A DNA stretch of 64,000 bases from an uncultured Erythrobacter sp. (GTDB taxonomy: Bacteria; Pseudomonadota; Alphaproteobacteria; Sphingomonadales; Sphingomonadaceae): the NCBI GenBank assembly GCA_947501005.1, contig CANMTU010000001.1, positions 1,822,501 through 1,886,500 on the forward strand, given 5' to 3'. The translations under genes were made by a program, and so were the position numbers. This document shows, piece after piece, positions 1-8,049 of the stretch; the first letter of the stretch is position 1; every line of letters starts with the position of its first letter. Below the pieces are notes generated by a model. That model was not told the origin of the DNA and searched no databases. It was given only the letters and a program-made list of their open reading frames with translations.

Positions 1-114
1 GCCTATATCGACGACGACGAGATGGTCGAGGTGACGCCTGCCAGCATCCGCCTGCGCAAGGCGATCCTCGATCCGCACGAGCGCAAGCGGGCCAAGCGTT
101 CGGGCCAGAACTGA
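1..114 (+). CDS. typA: GTP-binding protein TypA/BipA, C-terminal end (partial)
   Basis: Only the last 37 codons are present; the gene begins upstream of the window. The reading frame from base 1 ends in an Asp-rich turn, then [12 protein letters not shown] and [11 protein letters not shown] before the TGA, which is the conserved C-terminal tail of the TypA/BipA ribosome-associated translational GTPase. The family acts on the 70S ribosome during stress and late 50S assembly. It converges on the SDR gene with a 16-base gap and no obvious terminator between them. The GTPase domain cannot be checked here. Confidence 0.85.
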   Translation, partial: AYIDDDEMVEVTPASIRLRKAILDPHERKRAKRSGQN

Positions 115-130
115 GGCTGCAACCGCCTGA

Positions 131-925
131 TCAGTCCTGATCCTTCCAGGCCATGAAATTGGGCTGCCCGTTCGACGCGCTCACCCCGCCGTCGACGGGC
201 AGGTTCGCCCCGGTGACGAAGCGCGCGTCCTCGCTGGCAAGGAAGGCAATCACGGCGGCAACGTCGTCCGGCTCGCCCGGCCGGCCCAATGGAATGCGGC
301 GCACGAAGGCGTCGAGCAGCTTCTCGTCGGCTCGGATCGCATCGCTCATCTCGGTCCTGGTAAGCGAGGGGCAGACGGCGTTCACACGGATGCCGCTGGC
401 GCCGAGTTGCAGCGCCAGGGCGCGGGTGAGGTTGGTGATCGCGCCCTTCGCCGCATTGTAGATCGGCATGGTCCAGTCGCCCCCGGTGCCCGACACGCTG
501 GAGGTGTTGACGATGGCAGCGCCGCCCGCCGCCTTGCTTTGGGCCAGTGCCGGGATTGCCGCGCGGCACAGATAGAGCGTGCCCTTCACGTTGATGTCGA
601 TCACGCTTTCGATATCGCCGTCATCCGCCTCGGCCAGCATGCCGGCCGCCGCGACGCCGGCATTGTTCACCAGCACGTCGAGCCCGCCGAACCGCTCGCA
701 TGTCCGTTCGACGATCTGCGCGGCGAAGGCCTTGTCGCTCACATCGCCCTCGACGATCAGCGTGCGGTCGCCGTCGAGATCGGCGGCGACCCGTTCGAGA
801 TCGTCCCGGCTCCGGGAATTGAGGACCACGTTCGCCCCCTCGCGGGCAAATCGCCGGGCGGTCGCTGCGCCGATACCGGACGATGAGCCGGTGACGATGA
901 CGGTTGCGGATTGAAAGCGGTTCAT
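131..925 (-). CDS. SDR family NAD(P)-dependent oxidoreductase
   Basis: A 264-residue classical short-chain dehydrogenase/reductase. The cofactor motif TGSSSGIG is at 12-19, the NNAG motif at 87-90, and the catalytic Ser is near 142 with Tyr156 and Lys160 (YNAAK). The protein ends with the usual VDGG segment and a short tail. The start at 925 is chosen over an ATG at 1003 because GGAGG lies eight bases upstream and because the Rossmann strand begins directly after it. The substrate cannot be read from sequence. Cytosolic; no operon partner. Confidence 0.85.
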   Translation of the reverse strand: MNRFQSATVIVTGSSSGIGAATARRFAREGANVVLNSRSRDDLERVAADLDGDRTLIVEGDVSDKAFAAQIVERTCERFGGLDVLVNNAGVAAAGMLAEADDGDIESVIDINVKGTLYLCRAAIPALAQSKAAGGAAIVNTSSVSGTGGDWTMPIYNAAKGAITNLTRALALQLGASGIRVNAVCPSLTRTEMSDAIRADEKLLDAFVRRIPLGRPGEPDDVAAVIAFLASEDARFVTGANLPVDGGVSASNGQPNFMAWKDQD

Positions 926-1017
926 TGGTATTGCCTCCGGGTTATTCGAAACGGGTTTGCCCATGCAACCAGCCTCGCCCCCGGAAAGGTCCTGGCGCCC
1001 CATCGACCCTTTCGGCG

Positions 1018-1770
1018 TCAGTCGACCAGGTAGAATTCACCCACCACGAGGCTGGCATACAGCGCCACGCCGATGAGGAAGGGCAGGAACCGGCTTTCCC
1101 GCTCCGCCGGCAATTCCTCCTTCAGGATCAGCAATATCATCGCACCGCCGACGAAGGCGAACAGGCAGCCGATCACGATCTGCGGCAGCTCCACGAACAG
1201 ACCCGTCAGCCAGCCCGCCAGCGTGGCCGCGACCAGCGCCCAGCGGCCCGCGCCGTCATAGATTTCGGGGTGGTCCGCCCGGCTCGCGAAGTCGGCGGTG
1301 ACGAAATGCAGCAGCAGGGCGATGAAGAACAGGACGAGGCCGCCCAGTGTCGGATCCTCGCGGTGATTGAGGAGATAGGAGATGATGAAGATCAGCAGGC
1401 AGCTGGCCGCGATATGGGTCCAGAATATCCCGCTTCCGGGCCGCCGGCCGCCGCCGCGTTTCTGCCCGCCGCGCGAGCCGACGACTGCCCGTTCGATACC
1501 GTAGAACAACGCCAGCCCGGCCAGCGACAGCGTATAGACCGAGGCTTCCGCCGCGCCGCGCGCCAGACCGAGGGCGCGCTGGAAAGTGGCGCTATGTGCG
1601 CCAAGTTCGGGCAGGATGTGCAGGAACACGTAGGCAACCGCCACCCCGCCCGCGAAGCTGAGCCAGCGACTGCGCGGCTCGGTATCGAGAAACCGCAACC
1701 GCCCGACGAATATGTGTACGGCGCAGAACGCGAGTGCCATCAGAGCGGTGATAGGTTCGATACCAGGCAT
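1018..1770 (-). CDS. ZIP-like integral membrane protein of unknown function
   Basis: A 250-residue protein with about seven to eight hydrophobic segments and few polar loops. The motif FLHILPELG after the second segment resembles the HLLPE-type metal site of ZIP transporters, and a basic Gly/Arg loop (about residues 105-115) sits mid-protein. It is shorter and more divergent than bona fide ZIP family members, so metal transport is only an inference. It is divergent from the putP-like gene, with 84 bases between the start codons that must hold both promoters. Confidence 0.6.
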   Translation of the reverse strand: MPGIEPITALMALAFCAVHIFVGRLRFLDTEPRSRWLSFAGGVAVAYVFLHILPELGAHSATFQRALGLARGAAEASVYTLSLAGLALFYGIERAVVGSRGGQKRGGGRRPGSGIFWTHIAASCLLIFIISYLLNHREDPTLGGLVLFFIALLLHFVTADFASRADHPEIYDGAGRWALVAATLAGWLTGLFVELPQIVIGCLFAFVGGAMILLILKEELPAERESRFLPFLIGVALYASLVVGEFYLVD

Positions 1771-1854
1771 TGCGGCAGCTTATTCGCACACCCGCCGCCA
1801 GCGCCACCCCCGCCCCGGTAGTCATTCCCGGTTTCCTTTGTTACGTGGCGGTTC

Positions 1855-3333
1855 ATGCAAACCGGAACCCTCATTTCACTCGCAATCTACTTTGCCCTGA
1901 TGATCGCCATCGGGCTGTGGGCCTGGAAACGCTCGACCGACACGAGCGAGGGCTATCTGCTGGCCGGGCGCAACCTGCACCCCGCCGTCGCCGCCCTGTC
2001 CGCCGGGGCGAGCGACATGAGCGGGTGGCTCCTGCTCGGCCTCCCCGGCGCACTATATGCCGCCGGACTGGTGGAGGCATGGATCGGCATCGGCCTGTTC
2101 GTCGGCGCGTTCGCCAACTGGATCCTCGTTGCCCCGCGCCTGCGCCGGCAGACCGAGGATCTCGGCAATGCGCTGACCATTCCCGAATTTCTCGCCAACC
2201 GCTTTCCCGACAAGGCGGTGGCGCTGCGGGTGATCTCGGCGCTGATCGTGGTGGTGTTCTTCGCGGTCTATACCGCCGCTGGCCTCGTCGGCGGGGGCAA
2301 GCTGTTCCAGACGAGCTTTGCCGGCCTGTTCCCGGAAATGGGCATGAGCGACTACATGCTCGGCATCTGGGTGACGTGCCTCGTCGTGCTTGCGTACACG
2401 ATGGTCGGCGGGTTCCTCGCCGTCAGCCTGACCGATTTCGTGCAGGGGCTGATCATGGTGGTCGCGCTGATCCTCATGCCGCTGGTGGTGATGTTCGGCG
2501 AAGGCGGCAGCGCGGGCGGATCGCTGACCGAGGTCGACGTCCCGGGCTTCCTCAGCCTGACGCAGGGGTTGACCGTATTGGGCTTCATCAGCGCAGTGAC
2601 CTGGGGCCTGGGCTATTTCGGACAGCCGCACATCATCGTGCGCTTCATGGCGATCGACACGGTGGAGCGGGTGCCGATGGCGCGCAATATCGGCATGACC
2701 TGGATGGGCGTAGCCCTGCTCGGGTCGATCGGCATCGGCCTTGCGGGGCGCGCCTTCGTGGATCGCAACGGGCTGGTGGTGGAGGATCCCGAGACGATCT
2801 TCATCGTGCTGGCGAACCTCCTCTTCCATCCTCTGATCACCGGGTTCCTGCTGGCCGCATTGCTGGCGGCGATCATGTCGACCATCAGTTCGCAATTGCT
2901 GGTCGCTTCCAGCTCGCTGACAGAGGATTTCTACAAGCTGTTCTTCCGCAAGAACGCGAGCGAACGCGAGAGCGTCAATGTCGGGCGGGTCTGCGTCGCG
3001 CTGGTCGCGGCGGCGGCGATCTGGATCGCGGCCGATCCCGAAAGCGAGGTCCTCGGCCTCGTATCGAACGCCTGGGCCGGGTTCGGCGCGGCGTTCGGAC
3101 CGTTGATCCTCCTGTCGCTGACTTGGCGCCGGATGACCGGGGCGGGCGCGGTGGCCGGGCTGGTCACCGGCGCGGCGGTGGTGGCGATCTGGATCGCGCT
3201 GGGCTGGAACGCGAAGCTGCCTGGGTTCGACGGCGGGCTTTACGAGATCGTGCCGGGTTTCATTGCCGCCTGGCTGGCGATCGTGATCGTGAGCAAGGCC
3301 ACCGCGCCGGGCGTGGCGCAGGCGCCGGTCTAA
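1855..3333 (+). CDS. putP: sodium:proline symporter (PutP family)
   Basis: A 492-residue SSS-family sodium:solute symporter with about 13 membrane helices. The N-terminal region reads YLLAGRNLHP then SAGASDMSGWLLLGLPGA, which is the signature sodium-site helix of PutP. SSQLLVASSSLTEDFYK in the latter half is the second conserved PutP block. Length matches PutP (about 500). No putA or regulator lies nearby, so the role in proline uptake rests on family similarity. It ends four bases from the convergent SRAP gene. Confidence 0.88.
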   Translation: MQTGTLISLAIYFALMIAIGLWAWKRSTDTSEGYLLAGRNLHPAVAALSAGASDMSGWLLLGLPGALYAAGLVEAWIGIGLFVGAFANWILVAPRLRRQTEDLGNALTIPEFLANRFPDKAVALRVISALIVVVFFAVYTAAGLVGGGKLFQTSFAGLFPEMGMSDYMLGIWVTCLVVLAYTMVGGFLAVSLTDFVQGLIMVVALILMPLVVMFGEGGSAGGSLTEVDVPGFLSLTQGLTVLGFISAVTWGLGYFGQPHIIVRFMAIDTVERVPMARNIGMTWMGVALLGSIGIGLAGRAFVDRNGLVVEDPETIFIVLANLLFHPLITGFLLAALLAAIMSTISSQLLVASSSLTEDFYKLFFRKNASERESVNVGRVCVALVAAAAIWIAADPESEVLGLVSNAWAGFGAAFGPLILLSLTWRRMTGAGAVAGLVTGAAVVAIWIALGWNAKLPGFDGGLYEIVPGFIAAWLAIVIVSKATAPGVAQAPV

Positions 3334-3337
3334 TTGC

Positions 3338-3934
3338 TCATCCGCTCCACGGCTGGTCGGTCCGGTCCAAGAGCAAGTCGCCCGCCCAGGGACGACACAG
3401 TGCGAGGGCCTCGGCAGGCGCGCCATCGGTCCACGTGGCGTGGTCCTCCTCGGCCAGAAGCACCGGCATGCGGGTGTGGCATTGCGCCGCGTCGCAGGCA
3501 TCGGTCATCACCATCGAATAGGCGAGGCCCCACTCCTGCGTCTCGCGCCAGATACCCGCGATGGCGAAGAGGCCGGCATCGGGGCGCGACAGCCAGGTCC
3601 GCGTCTTGCTGCCTTTCGGCCCCTCCGCCTCGGCCCAGGCGGTCACCGGGATAAGGCATCGGCGTTCCTCGAAGCTGTAGCGCCAGAAGAAACTTCCCAG
3701 CTTGTCGGTCCGCGTGTTGTTGACTGGCCTGGGTTTGAGCGGCTGGCCGTTCTTGCCCTTCAGCGCCAGGGGGAAGCCCCAGATCATCTGCTGCAGGTGA
3801 CCTTGCGCGACGACCGCGCCGGGATAGCCGGGAAAGACTTCGGCGCCGAAATTCGCGCCGCCCAACGTATCCACCACGTCGAACCAGGCGGCGACCTCGT
3901 CCTTGTTCTGCGTCATGCGATAGAGATTGCAGAT
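3338..3934 (-). CDS. yedK: SRAP (YedK/HMCES-type) abasic-site shielding protein, apparent AUC start
   Basis: A 198-residue SOS response-associated peptidase family protein. The family crosslinks to abasic sites in single-stranded DNA through Cys2, exposed after Met removal. All active-site residues are visible: Cys2 (xCNLYRMT), Asn73 and Arg75 (NNTR), Glu102 in the CLIPVTAWAEAE block, and His153 (HTRMPV). The codon before Cys2 is ATC, with GGGAGG ending six bases upstream, so I place the start at 3934. The ATG at 4018 would add 28 residues and bury Cys2, and the next ATG downstream would delete it. The AUC start is an inference; an ATG-to-ATC change in this strain or a sequence error are alternatives. 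Confidence 0.82.
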   Translation of the reverse strand: MCNLYRMTQNKDEVAAWFDVVDTLGGANFGAEVFPGYPGAVVAQGHLQQMIWGFPLALKGKNGQPLKPRPVNNTRTDKLGSFFWRYSFEERRCLIPVTAWAEAEGPKGSKTRTWLSRPDAGLFAIAGIWRETQEWGLAYSMVMTDACDAAQCHTRMPVLLAEEDHATWTDGAPAEALALCRPWAGDLLLDRTDQPWSG

Positions 3935-3952
3935 GGTCCGCCTCCCAAGACC

Positions 3953-3980
3953 CGGAATGGAACGTCCGGCATGGAACGTC
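3953..3980. repeat. tandem 14-bp direct repeat upstream of SRAP gene
   Basis: Two adjacent 14-base units, CGGAATGGAACGTC and CGGCATGGAACGTC, differ at one base. They lie 19-46 bases upstream of the AUC start of the SRAP gene. On the gene's strand each unit carries GTTC, the half-site used by alphaproteobacterial LexA, but the half-sites are 14 bases apart rather than the canonical 11. A regulatory role is possible but unproven. Confidence 0.5.
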
Positions 3981-4054
3981 GAGCGTGGCAGAATGGCGGC
4001 GGAGGCTGCAAGTTGCAATTCAGGATCGCCGATCTACAGACATGAACGGATCGG

Positions 4055-4732
4055 ATGATGAACGCCAGGACCCGCCTTGTTTTCGCCGCTGTCGGCACGC
4101 TTGCGCTGGCGGGATGCGGGATCGGTTCGGATCGCGGGGCGCCGCGACCTGCGCAAGGCCCCCGATCCGCGTCTTCCGGCCCCGCGACCTCGCCACTGGG
4201 GCAGCAATGCCTCGCCACTCTCGGGCGGACGAATGCGCGGTTCGCCGCGCTCGCCGATCGCGATTACGGCGAAGGTTGCACGGCGTTCAACAGCGTGCAG
4301 CTCGACCGGGTAGGCAGCGATGCGGGCCAGTTCTCCGTGACCAATCTCGGCCCGCTGACCTGCCCGGCGGCGAACAGCCTGGCGGGTTGGGCGCGGTACG
4401 GCGTCGATCGGGCGGCGCGGCAGCTCTTCGGTTCGCCCATCGCGCGAATCGAGACGATGGGGAGCTATTCGTGCCGCAACGTCGCGGGCAGCACGCGGCG
4501 TTCGGCCCATGCCCGCGCGGAGGCGGTCGATATCGGCGGCTTCGTGCTGGAGAACGGGCGCCGCATCACGGTGACCGGCGGATGGAGCGGCGCGGCGGAC
4601 GAGCGGGAATTCCTCCGCATCGTTTTCCGCAGCGCCTGCAAGCGGTTCGGCACCGTGCTCGGGCCGGACTACAACAAGGCGCATGAGGATCACCTGCATC
4701 TGGAAGCGGGCGCCGGCACCTATTGCCGCTGA
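4055..4732 (+). CDS. extensin-like family lipoprotein
   Basis: A 225-residue exported protein. A short signal peptide ends in the lipobox LALAGC with Cys21. After a Pro/Ser-rich linker comes the bacterial extensin-like domain with paired cysteines. His152 and Asp159 in AHARAEAVDIGGF, and His213/His215 in HEDHLHLE, match the zinc ligand pattern of LAS-type (VanY/MepA-like) peptidases, suggesting a wall-acting metallo-amidase or peptidase. That activity is inferred. A second ATG three bases later is an equal start candidate. Single gene, convergent with the LuxR gene. Confidence 0.78.
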   Translation: MMNARTRLVFAAVGTLALAGCGIGSDRGAPRPAQGPRSASSGPATSPLGQQCLATLGRTNARFAALADRDYGEGCTAFNSVQLDRVGSDAGQFSVTNLGPLTCPAANSLAGWARYGVDRAARQLFGSPIARIETMGSYSCRNVAGSTRRSAHARAEAVDIGGFVLENGRRITVTGGWSGAADEREFLRIVFRSACKRFGTVLGPDYNKAHEDHLHLEAGAGTYCR

Positions 4733-4753
4733 CCCGCCGCCGGGCCGCCCGCC

Positions 4754-5395
4754 TCACCCCGCAAGGGCGAGGCGTGTGTCGAACCCGGCTTCGATGCGCA
4801 AACGGACGGCTTCGGAGGCATGGTTGGCGCCGATCTTGACCATCATGTTCGCGCGGTGGATTTCGACCGTGCGCGGGCTGATAGCGAGTTCGCGCGCGAT
4901 CATCTTGTTGCTGCGCCCCTCTGCCAGCCAGTCCAGCACTTCGCGTTCGCGCGGCGAGAGGGCGGCCATGCGGTTGCGCGCCGCGATCAGCTTGCGCCGG
5001 GCCATCCCGTAAGCGGCGGCTTCCTGCGCAATCAGTGCGACCGACTGGCACAACCGCGCCCCGTCCAGCGGCAGAGCGAGATAGTCGAGCGCGCCGGCCC
5101 GGATCGCGGCGACCACGGCAGCGGGCTGCGGATCGTCCGCCAGTGCGATCACCGGCAGCCAGACACCCTTTTCCTCGAGCGCAGCGAGGATCGGCCCGAT
5201 GCCCCGGCCCCCATCCCCGCCCCCGTCCCGCACGAGGACGATTCCCCGTTCCGGCGGCGTGGCGAGTAATTCAGCGACGTCGTCATACACTTCGCAGTGA
5301 AAGCCGAGATCGAAAACCTGCCGGGCCTGTTCAGCCCGGAAGCGCGAGCAGGTGTGGACGATGTGCAGCGTGTGTTTGTGTTCCATGCCGCGCAT
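4754..5395 (-). CDS. LuxR-type response regulator with degenerate receiver
   Basis: A 213-residue two-domain regulator. The C-terminal LuxR helix-turn-helix (LSPREREVLDWLAEG to PRTVEIHRANMMVK) is intact and closest to FixJ-type regulators. The N-terminal receiver fold is visible, but the usual acidic pair is replaced by TCS, and the conserved Lys-Pro has become Leu-Pro; only one Asp (VRDGG) aligns near the phosphorylation site. Phosphorylation control is therefore doubtful. The start may be the ATG at 5395 or at 5386; neither has a strong ribosome site. No kinase gene is adjacent. Confidence 0.8.
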   Translation of the reverse strand: MRGMEHKHTLHIVHTCSRFRAEQARQVFDLGFHCEVYDDVAELLATPPERGIVLVRDGGGDGGRGIGPILAALEEKGVWLPVIALADDPQPAAVVAAIRAGALDYLALPLDGARLCQSVALIAQEAAAYGMARRKLIAARNRMAALSPREREVLDWLAEGRSNKMIARELAISPRTVEIHRANMMVKIGANHASEAVRLRIEAGFDTRLALAG

Positions 5396-5479
5396 CAAGC
5401 ATGATCACGCATTGTTCTCCATGCGTTCCACATCCGTTTTGGCGCGGATTGCTGCGCTAAGGGGGGGAATCACGGAAAG

Positions 5480-5501
5480 ATACCATCCGATATGGATGTA
5501 T
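5480..5501. terminator. weak hairpin after the Anbu operon (tentative)
   Basis: An imperfect inverted repeat (ATACCATCC and GGATGTAT) lies 24 bases beyond the Anbu stop codon and is followed on the minus strand by CTTTCC. It could end the Anbu transcript or be an operator for the neighbouring regulator gene. Weak stem and short pyrimidine run. Confidence 0.3.
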
Positions 5502-5524
5502 CGCCGTTCAACGGGGCGCGCCCG

Positions 5525-6271
5525 TCATTCATCGCGGAAGAAACTGTAATCGGGCAATGAGTGGAACGCGCTTTTCAGGGCATCCCCCCAGGACGACGAG
5601 ATCGCCTGGAAATACGGATCGTCGCCCTTGATCCGGTGCTGGTGGCTCGCCTCGAACGTATCCCGGCCGATCACCTGCAGATCGAGCGGCAGGCCGACGG
5701 AGAGATTCGCCTTCAAGGTCGAATCGAAGCTCACCATCAGCAGCTTGACCGCATCCTCCAGGCTCATCGTCCGGTCGTAGCCGCGGATGATGATCGGGCG
5801 GCCGTATTTGGTCTCGCCGATCTGGAAGAACGGCGTATCGGTGCTGGCCTCGATGAAATTGCCTTCGGGGTAGATCATGAACAGGCGCGGTTCCATGCCC
5901 TTGATCTGGCCGGCGACGATGATCGATGCGGTGAAGCGGCCCTGCCCGCGCTGGCCGTTCGCCTCCTGCCGCTGGGCGATGGTGGCGCGCGTCAGCCGCC
6001 CGATCTCGGTCGCCACCTGGAACATGGTCGGCGATTTCAGCAACACGTTGTCGCGCGCATCCGGCTCCTTCATGCGCTCCTGCAACTGGCTGATCACCGC
6101 CTGGGTGGTGGCGAGGTTGCCGGCGGTCATCAGGGTGATGATCCGGTCGCCCGGCACCTGCCAGGTGAACATCTTGCGGAATACGGAAATATTGTCGACG
6201 CCCGAATTGGTGCGGGTGTCGCTCATCAGGACTATTCCCCTGTCCAGCACCATGCCGACACAATAGGTCAT
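5525..6271 (-). CDS. Anbu, proteasome-type protease
   Basis: A 248-residue member of the bacterial proteasome-like Ntn-hydrolase family Anbu. It begins MTYCVGMVLDRGIVLMSDTRT; removal of Met would leave Thr2 as the N-terminal nucleophile, with the Asp of SDTRT and a following Lys (FRKMF) in the places expected for Ntn catalysis. It is last in a four-gene operon and starts 18 bases after the transglutaminase gene. The combination with alpha-E, transglutaminase and permuted ATP-grasp genes is the established Anbu neighbourhood. The biological substrate is unknown. Confidence 0.9.
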   Translation of the reverse strand: MTYCVGMVLDRGIVLMSDTRTNSGVDNISVFRKMFTWQVPGDRIITLMTAGNLATTQAVISQLQERMKEPDARDNVLLKSPTMFQVATEIGRLTRATIAQRQEANGQRGQGRFTASIIVAGQIKGMEPRLFMIYPEGNFIEASTDTPFFQIGETKYGRPIIIRGYDRTMSLEDAVKLLMVSFDSTLKANLSVGLPLDLQVIGRDTFEASHQHRIKGDDPYFQAISSSWGDALKSAFHSLPDYSFFRDE

Positions 6272-6289
6272 GCTCGTCTTTCCGGCCCG

Positions 6290-7105
6290 TTACTGCTGGA
6301 CCTGCTGCTGTTCTACCGCGACATCGACTTCGAGAACCGTCGTGGTCGTGCCGAAGCTGATGCCCGTTACCGGTGCGGCATCGCGGTAATCGCGCCCGGT
6401 GGCAACCCGGACATAGCGGGTATCGGGGCTGATGCCGTTGGATATGTCGAACCCCACCCAGCCGAGCTCGGCGACGTAGGCTTCCGCCCAGGCATGGGTG
6501 GCCTCCTGTTCGATCCGGTCGTTCATCATGAGATAGCCGCTGACATAGCGGGCGGGGATACCCATCAGGCGCGCCGCGCCGATGAAGATATGCGAATGAT
6601 CCTGGCACACCCCGGCGCCGTTGCCGAACGCCTCCTCGCCGCTGGTCGAGACGGTGGTGCTGCCGGTGCGGTATTCGACCGCCTCGAGGATGGCGGCGGA
6701 CAGGCGGTGCAAGTTCTCGATCCGGTTTTCGTCCTGCCGGTCGAGCGTTGCCACGAGGGCGCGCATCTTCTCGCCCGGGCGGGTCAGCGGGGTCTGCCCG
6801 CGAAAGCTCCACAGCGGCAGGTGGCCGGCGTGCTGGCCGATGACGCCGGCATGATCGCTGGTATCGACCACGCCCTTGCAGGTGATTGTCACCTGCTGCG
6901 CCCCCGGCTCCACCGCGACGAGGGTGGTGCGGTTGTGGTGCTGGTCTTCATAGGCCAGTTCGGTGTGCGCGTTCTCGTAGTCCATCCGCCATTCGACGAT
7001 CTTCTGCCCCTGCGTCTCCTTGGGTTCGAGACGCAGCCGCTGCAGCGCGTGGACGACCGGCGTTTCGAAGCGATAGCGGGTGGTATGGCGGATCGAGAGG
7101 CGCAT
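6290..7105 (-). CDS. transglutaminase-like cysteine peptidase of the Anbu operon
   Basis: A 271-residue protein with an N-terminal beta domain (MRLSIRHTTRYRFETPV, about 1-100) typical of bacterial transglutaminase-like proteins, then the papain-like catalytic core. The triad Cys167 (GAGVCQDHSH), His204 (THAWAEAY) and Asp220 (GFDISNG) is complete. No signal peptide, so it is probably cytosolic. The start at 7105 overlaps the upstream stop in a TGATG, showing translational coupling to the alpha-E gene. Reaction in this pathway is unknown; amide hydrolysis or peptide transfer is likely. Confidence 0.88.
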   Translation of the reverse strand: MRLSIRHTTRYRFETPVVHALQRLRLEPKETQGQKIVEWRMDYENAHTELAYEDQHHNRTTLVAVEPGAQQVTITCKGVVDTSDHAGVIGQHAGHLPLWSFRGQTPLTRPGEKMRALVATLDRQDENRIENLHRLSAAILEAVEYRTGSTTVSTSGEEAFGNGAGVCQDHSHIFIGAARLMGIPARYVSGYLMMNDRIEQEATHAWAEAYVAELGWVGFDISNGISPDTRYVRVATGRDYRDAAPVTGISFGTTTTVLEVDVAVEQQQVQQ

Positions 7106-8049
7106 CAGGCGAGGAACCGGTAATCTTGGGCGATCGCATCGGCGATGGCCGCGTTGCTTGCGGTGAATTCCAGCAGGAATTCGTGCAGACCCTGGTCGAA
7201 GATGTCGTCGATCGTGAGATCGGAAAGCCGCTGGTCGGCCCCGCGCATCAGGGCGTTGCAGCGCCCCTCGGTGCCGTGAACCTGCGCCAGTGCATCGAGA
7301 TTTTCGCGCAGCAGCATGTAGCAGTATGAAAGGCTGCGCGGGAACCGGTCGTCGAGGATGAGGAATTCGCAGATCCGCCGCGCGTCGATCTGGGCGGCAT
7401 TGATCCAGCGATAGGCCCGATCGCCCGATACCGATCGCAGGACCTGGTCCCACTGCCCGGTGTCGAGGCTGGTGCCGACATAGGACAGCGAGGGCAGCAG
7501 CAGGTAGTATTTCATGTCGAGGATGCGCGCGACGGCATCGGCCCGCTCGATGAAGGTGCCGCACCGGCCGAAATGATAGGGCTCCTCGCGCAGCATCGAG
7601 CCCGCCATCGCGCCATGCGCCAGCGTGCTGGCCCGCCGGATCGTGGCCACCGTTTCCAGCACCCGGTTTTCCGCCACCGGCTCCTTCAACTGCTCGTCGA
7701 TCTCCAGCCAGTTGCCGTTGATCGCTTCCCACAATTCGCTGCTTATGGCGTTGCGGGCGAGGCGCGCATTCTGGCGGACGAGGCCGAACATCGTCAGGAT
7801 GGAGGAAGGATTGTTCTTGTCGCGCAGCATGAAGTTCCACACCTGCATACCGGTATAGGTGGCGTGCTTGCGCTCGTAGAACTGGCGCTGCCCCGCCGTC
7901 TCTATGACGGAGCGCCATTCCTCCTCCGCCGTCGTCAGATCGCGGGTCAGGGCGAGGCGCAAGCCCGCATCGAGCAGGCGGGCATAGTTCTCCGCCCGCT
8001 CGAGATAGCGGAACATCCAGTAAAGGCCGTTGGCGGTGCGTCCCAGCAT
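7105..8049 (-). CDS. alpha-E domain protein (DUF403) of the Anbu operon
   Basis: A 314-residue all-helical protein beginning MLGRTANGLYWMFRYLERAENYARLLD, the diagnostic start of the alpha-E (DUF403) family. No catalytic motif is known for the family. It is coupled on both sides by TGATG overlaps, to the ATP-grasp gene upstream and the transglutaminase gene downstream. Its constant company with permuted ATP-grasp proteins suggests a partner in peptide ligation or modification, but this is inference. Confidence 0.88.
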   Translation of the reverse strand: MLGRTANGLYWMFRYLERAENYARLLDAGLRLALTRDLTTAEEEWRSVIETAGQRQFYERKHATYTGMQVWNFMLRDKNNPSSILTMFGLVRQNARLARNAISSELWEAINGNWLEIDEQLKEPVAENRVLETVATIRRASTLAHGAMAGSMLREEPYHFGRCGTFIERADAVARILDMKYYLLLPSLSYVGTSLDTGQWDQVLRSVSGDRAYRWINAAQIDARRICEFLILDDRFPRSLSYCYMLLRENLDALAQVHGTEGRCNALMRGADQRLSDLTIDDIFDQGLHEFLLEFTASNAAIADAIAQDYRFLA

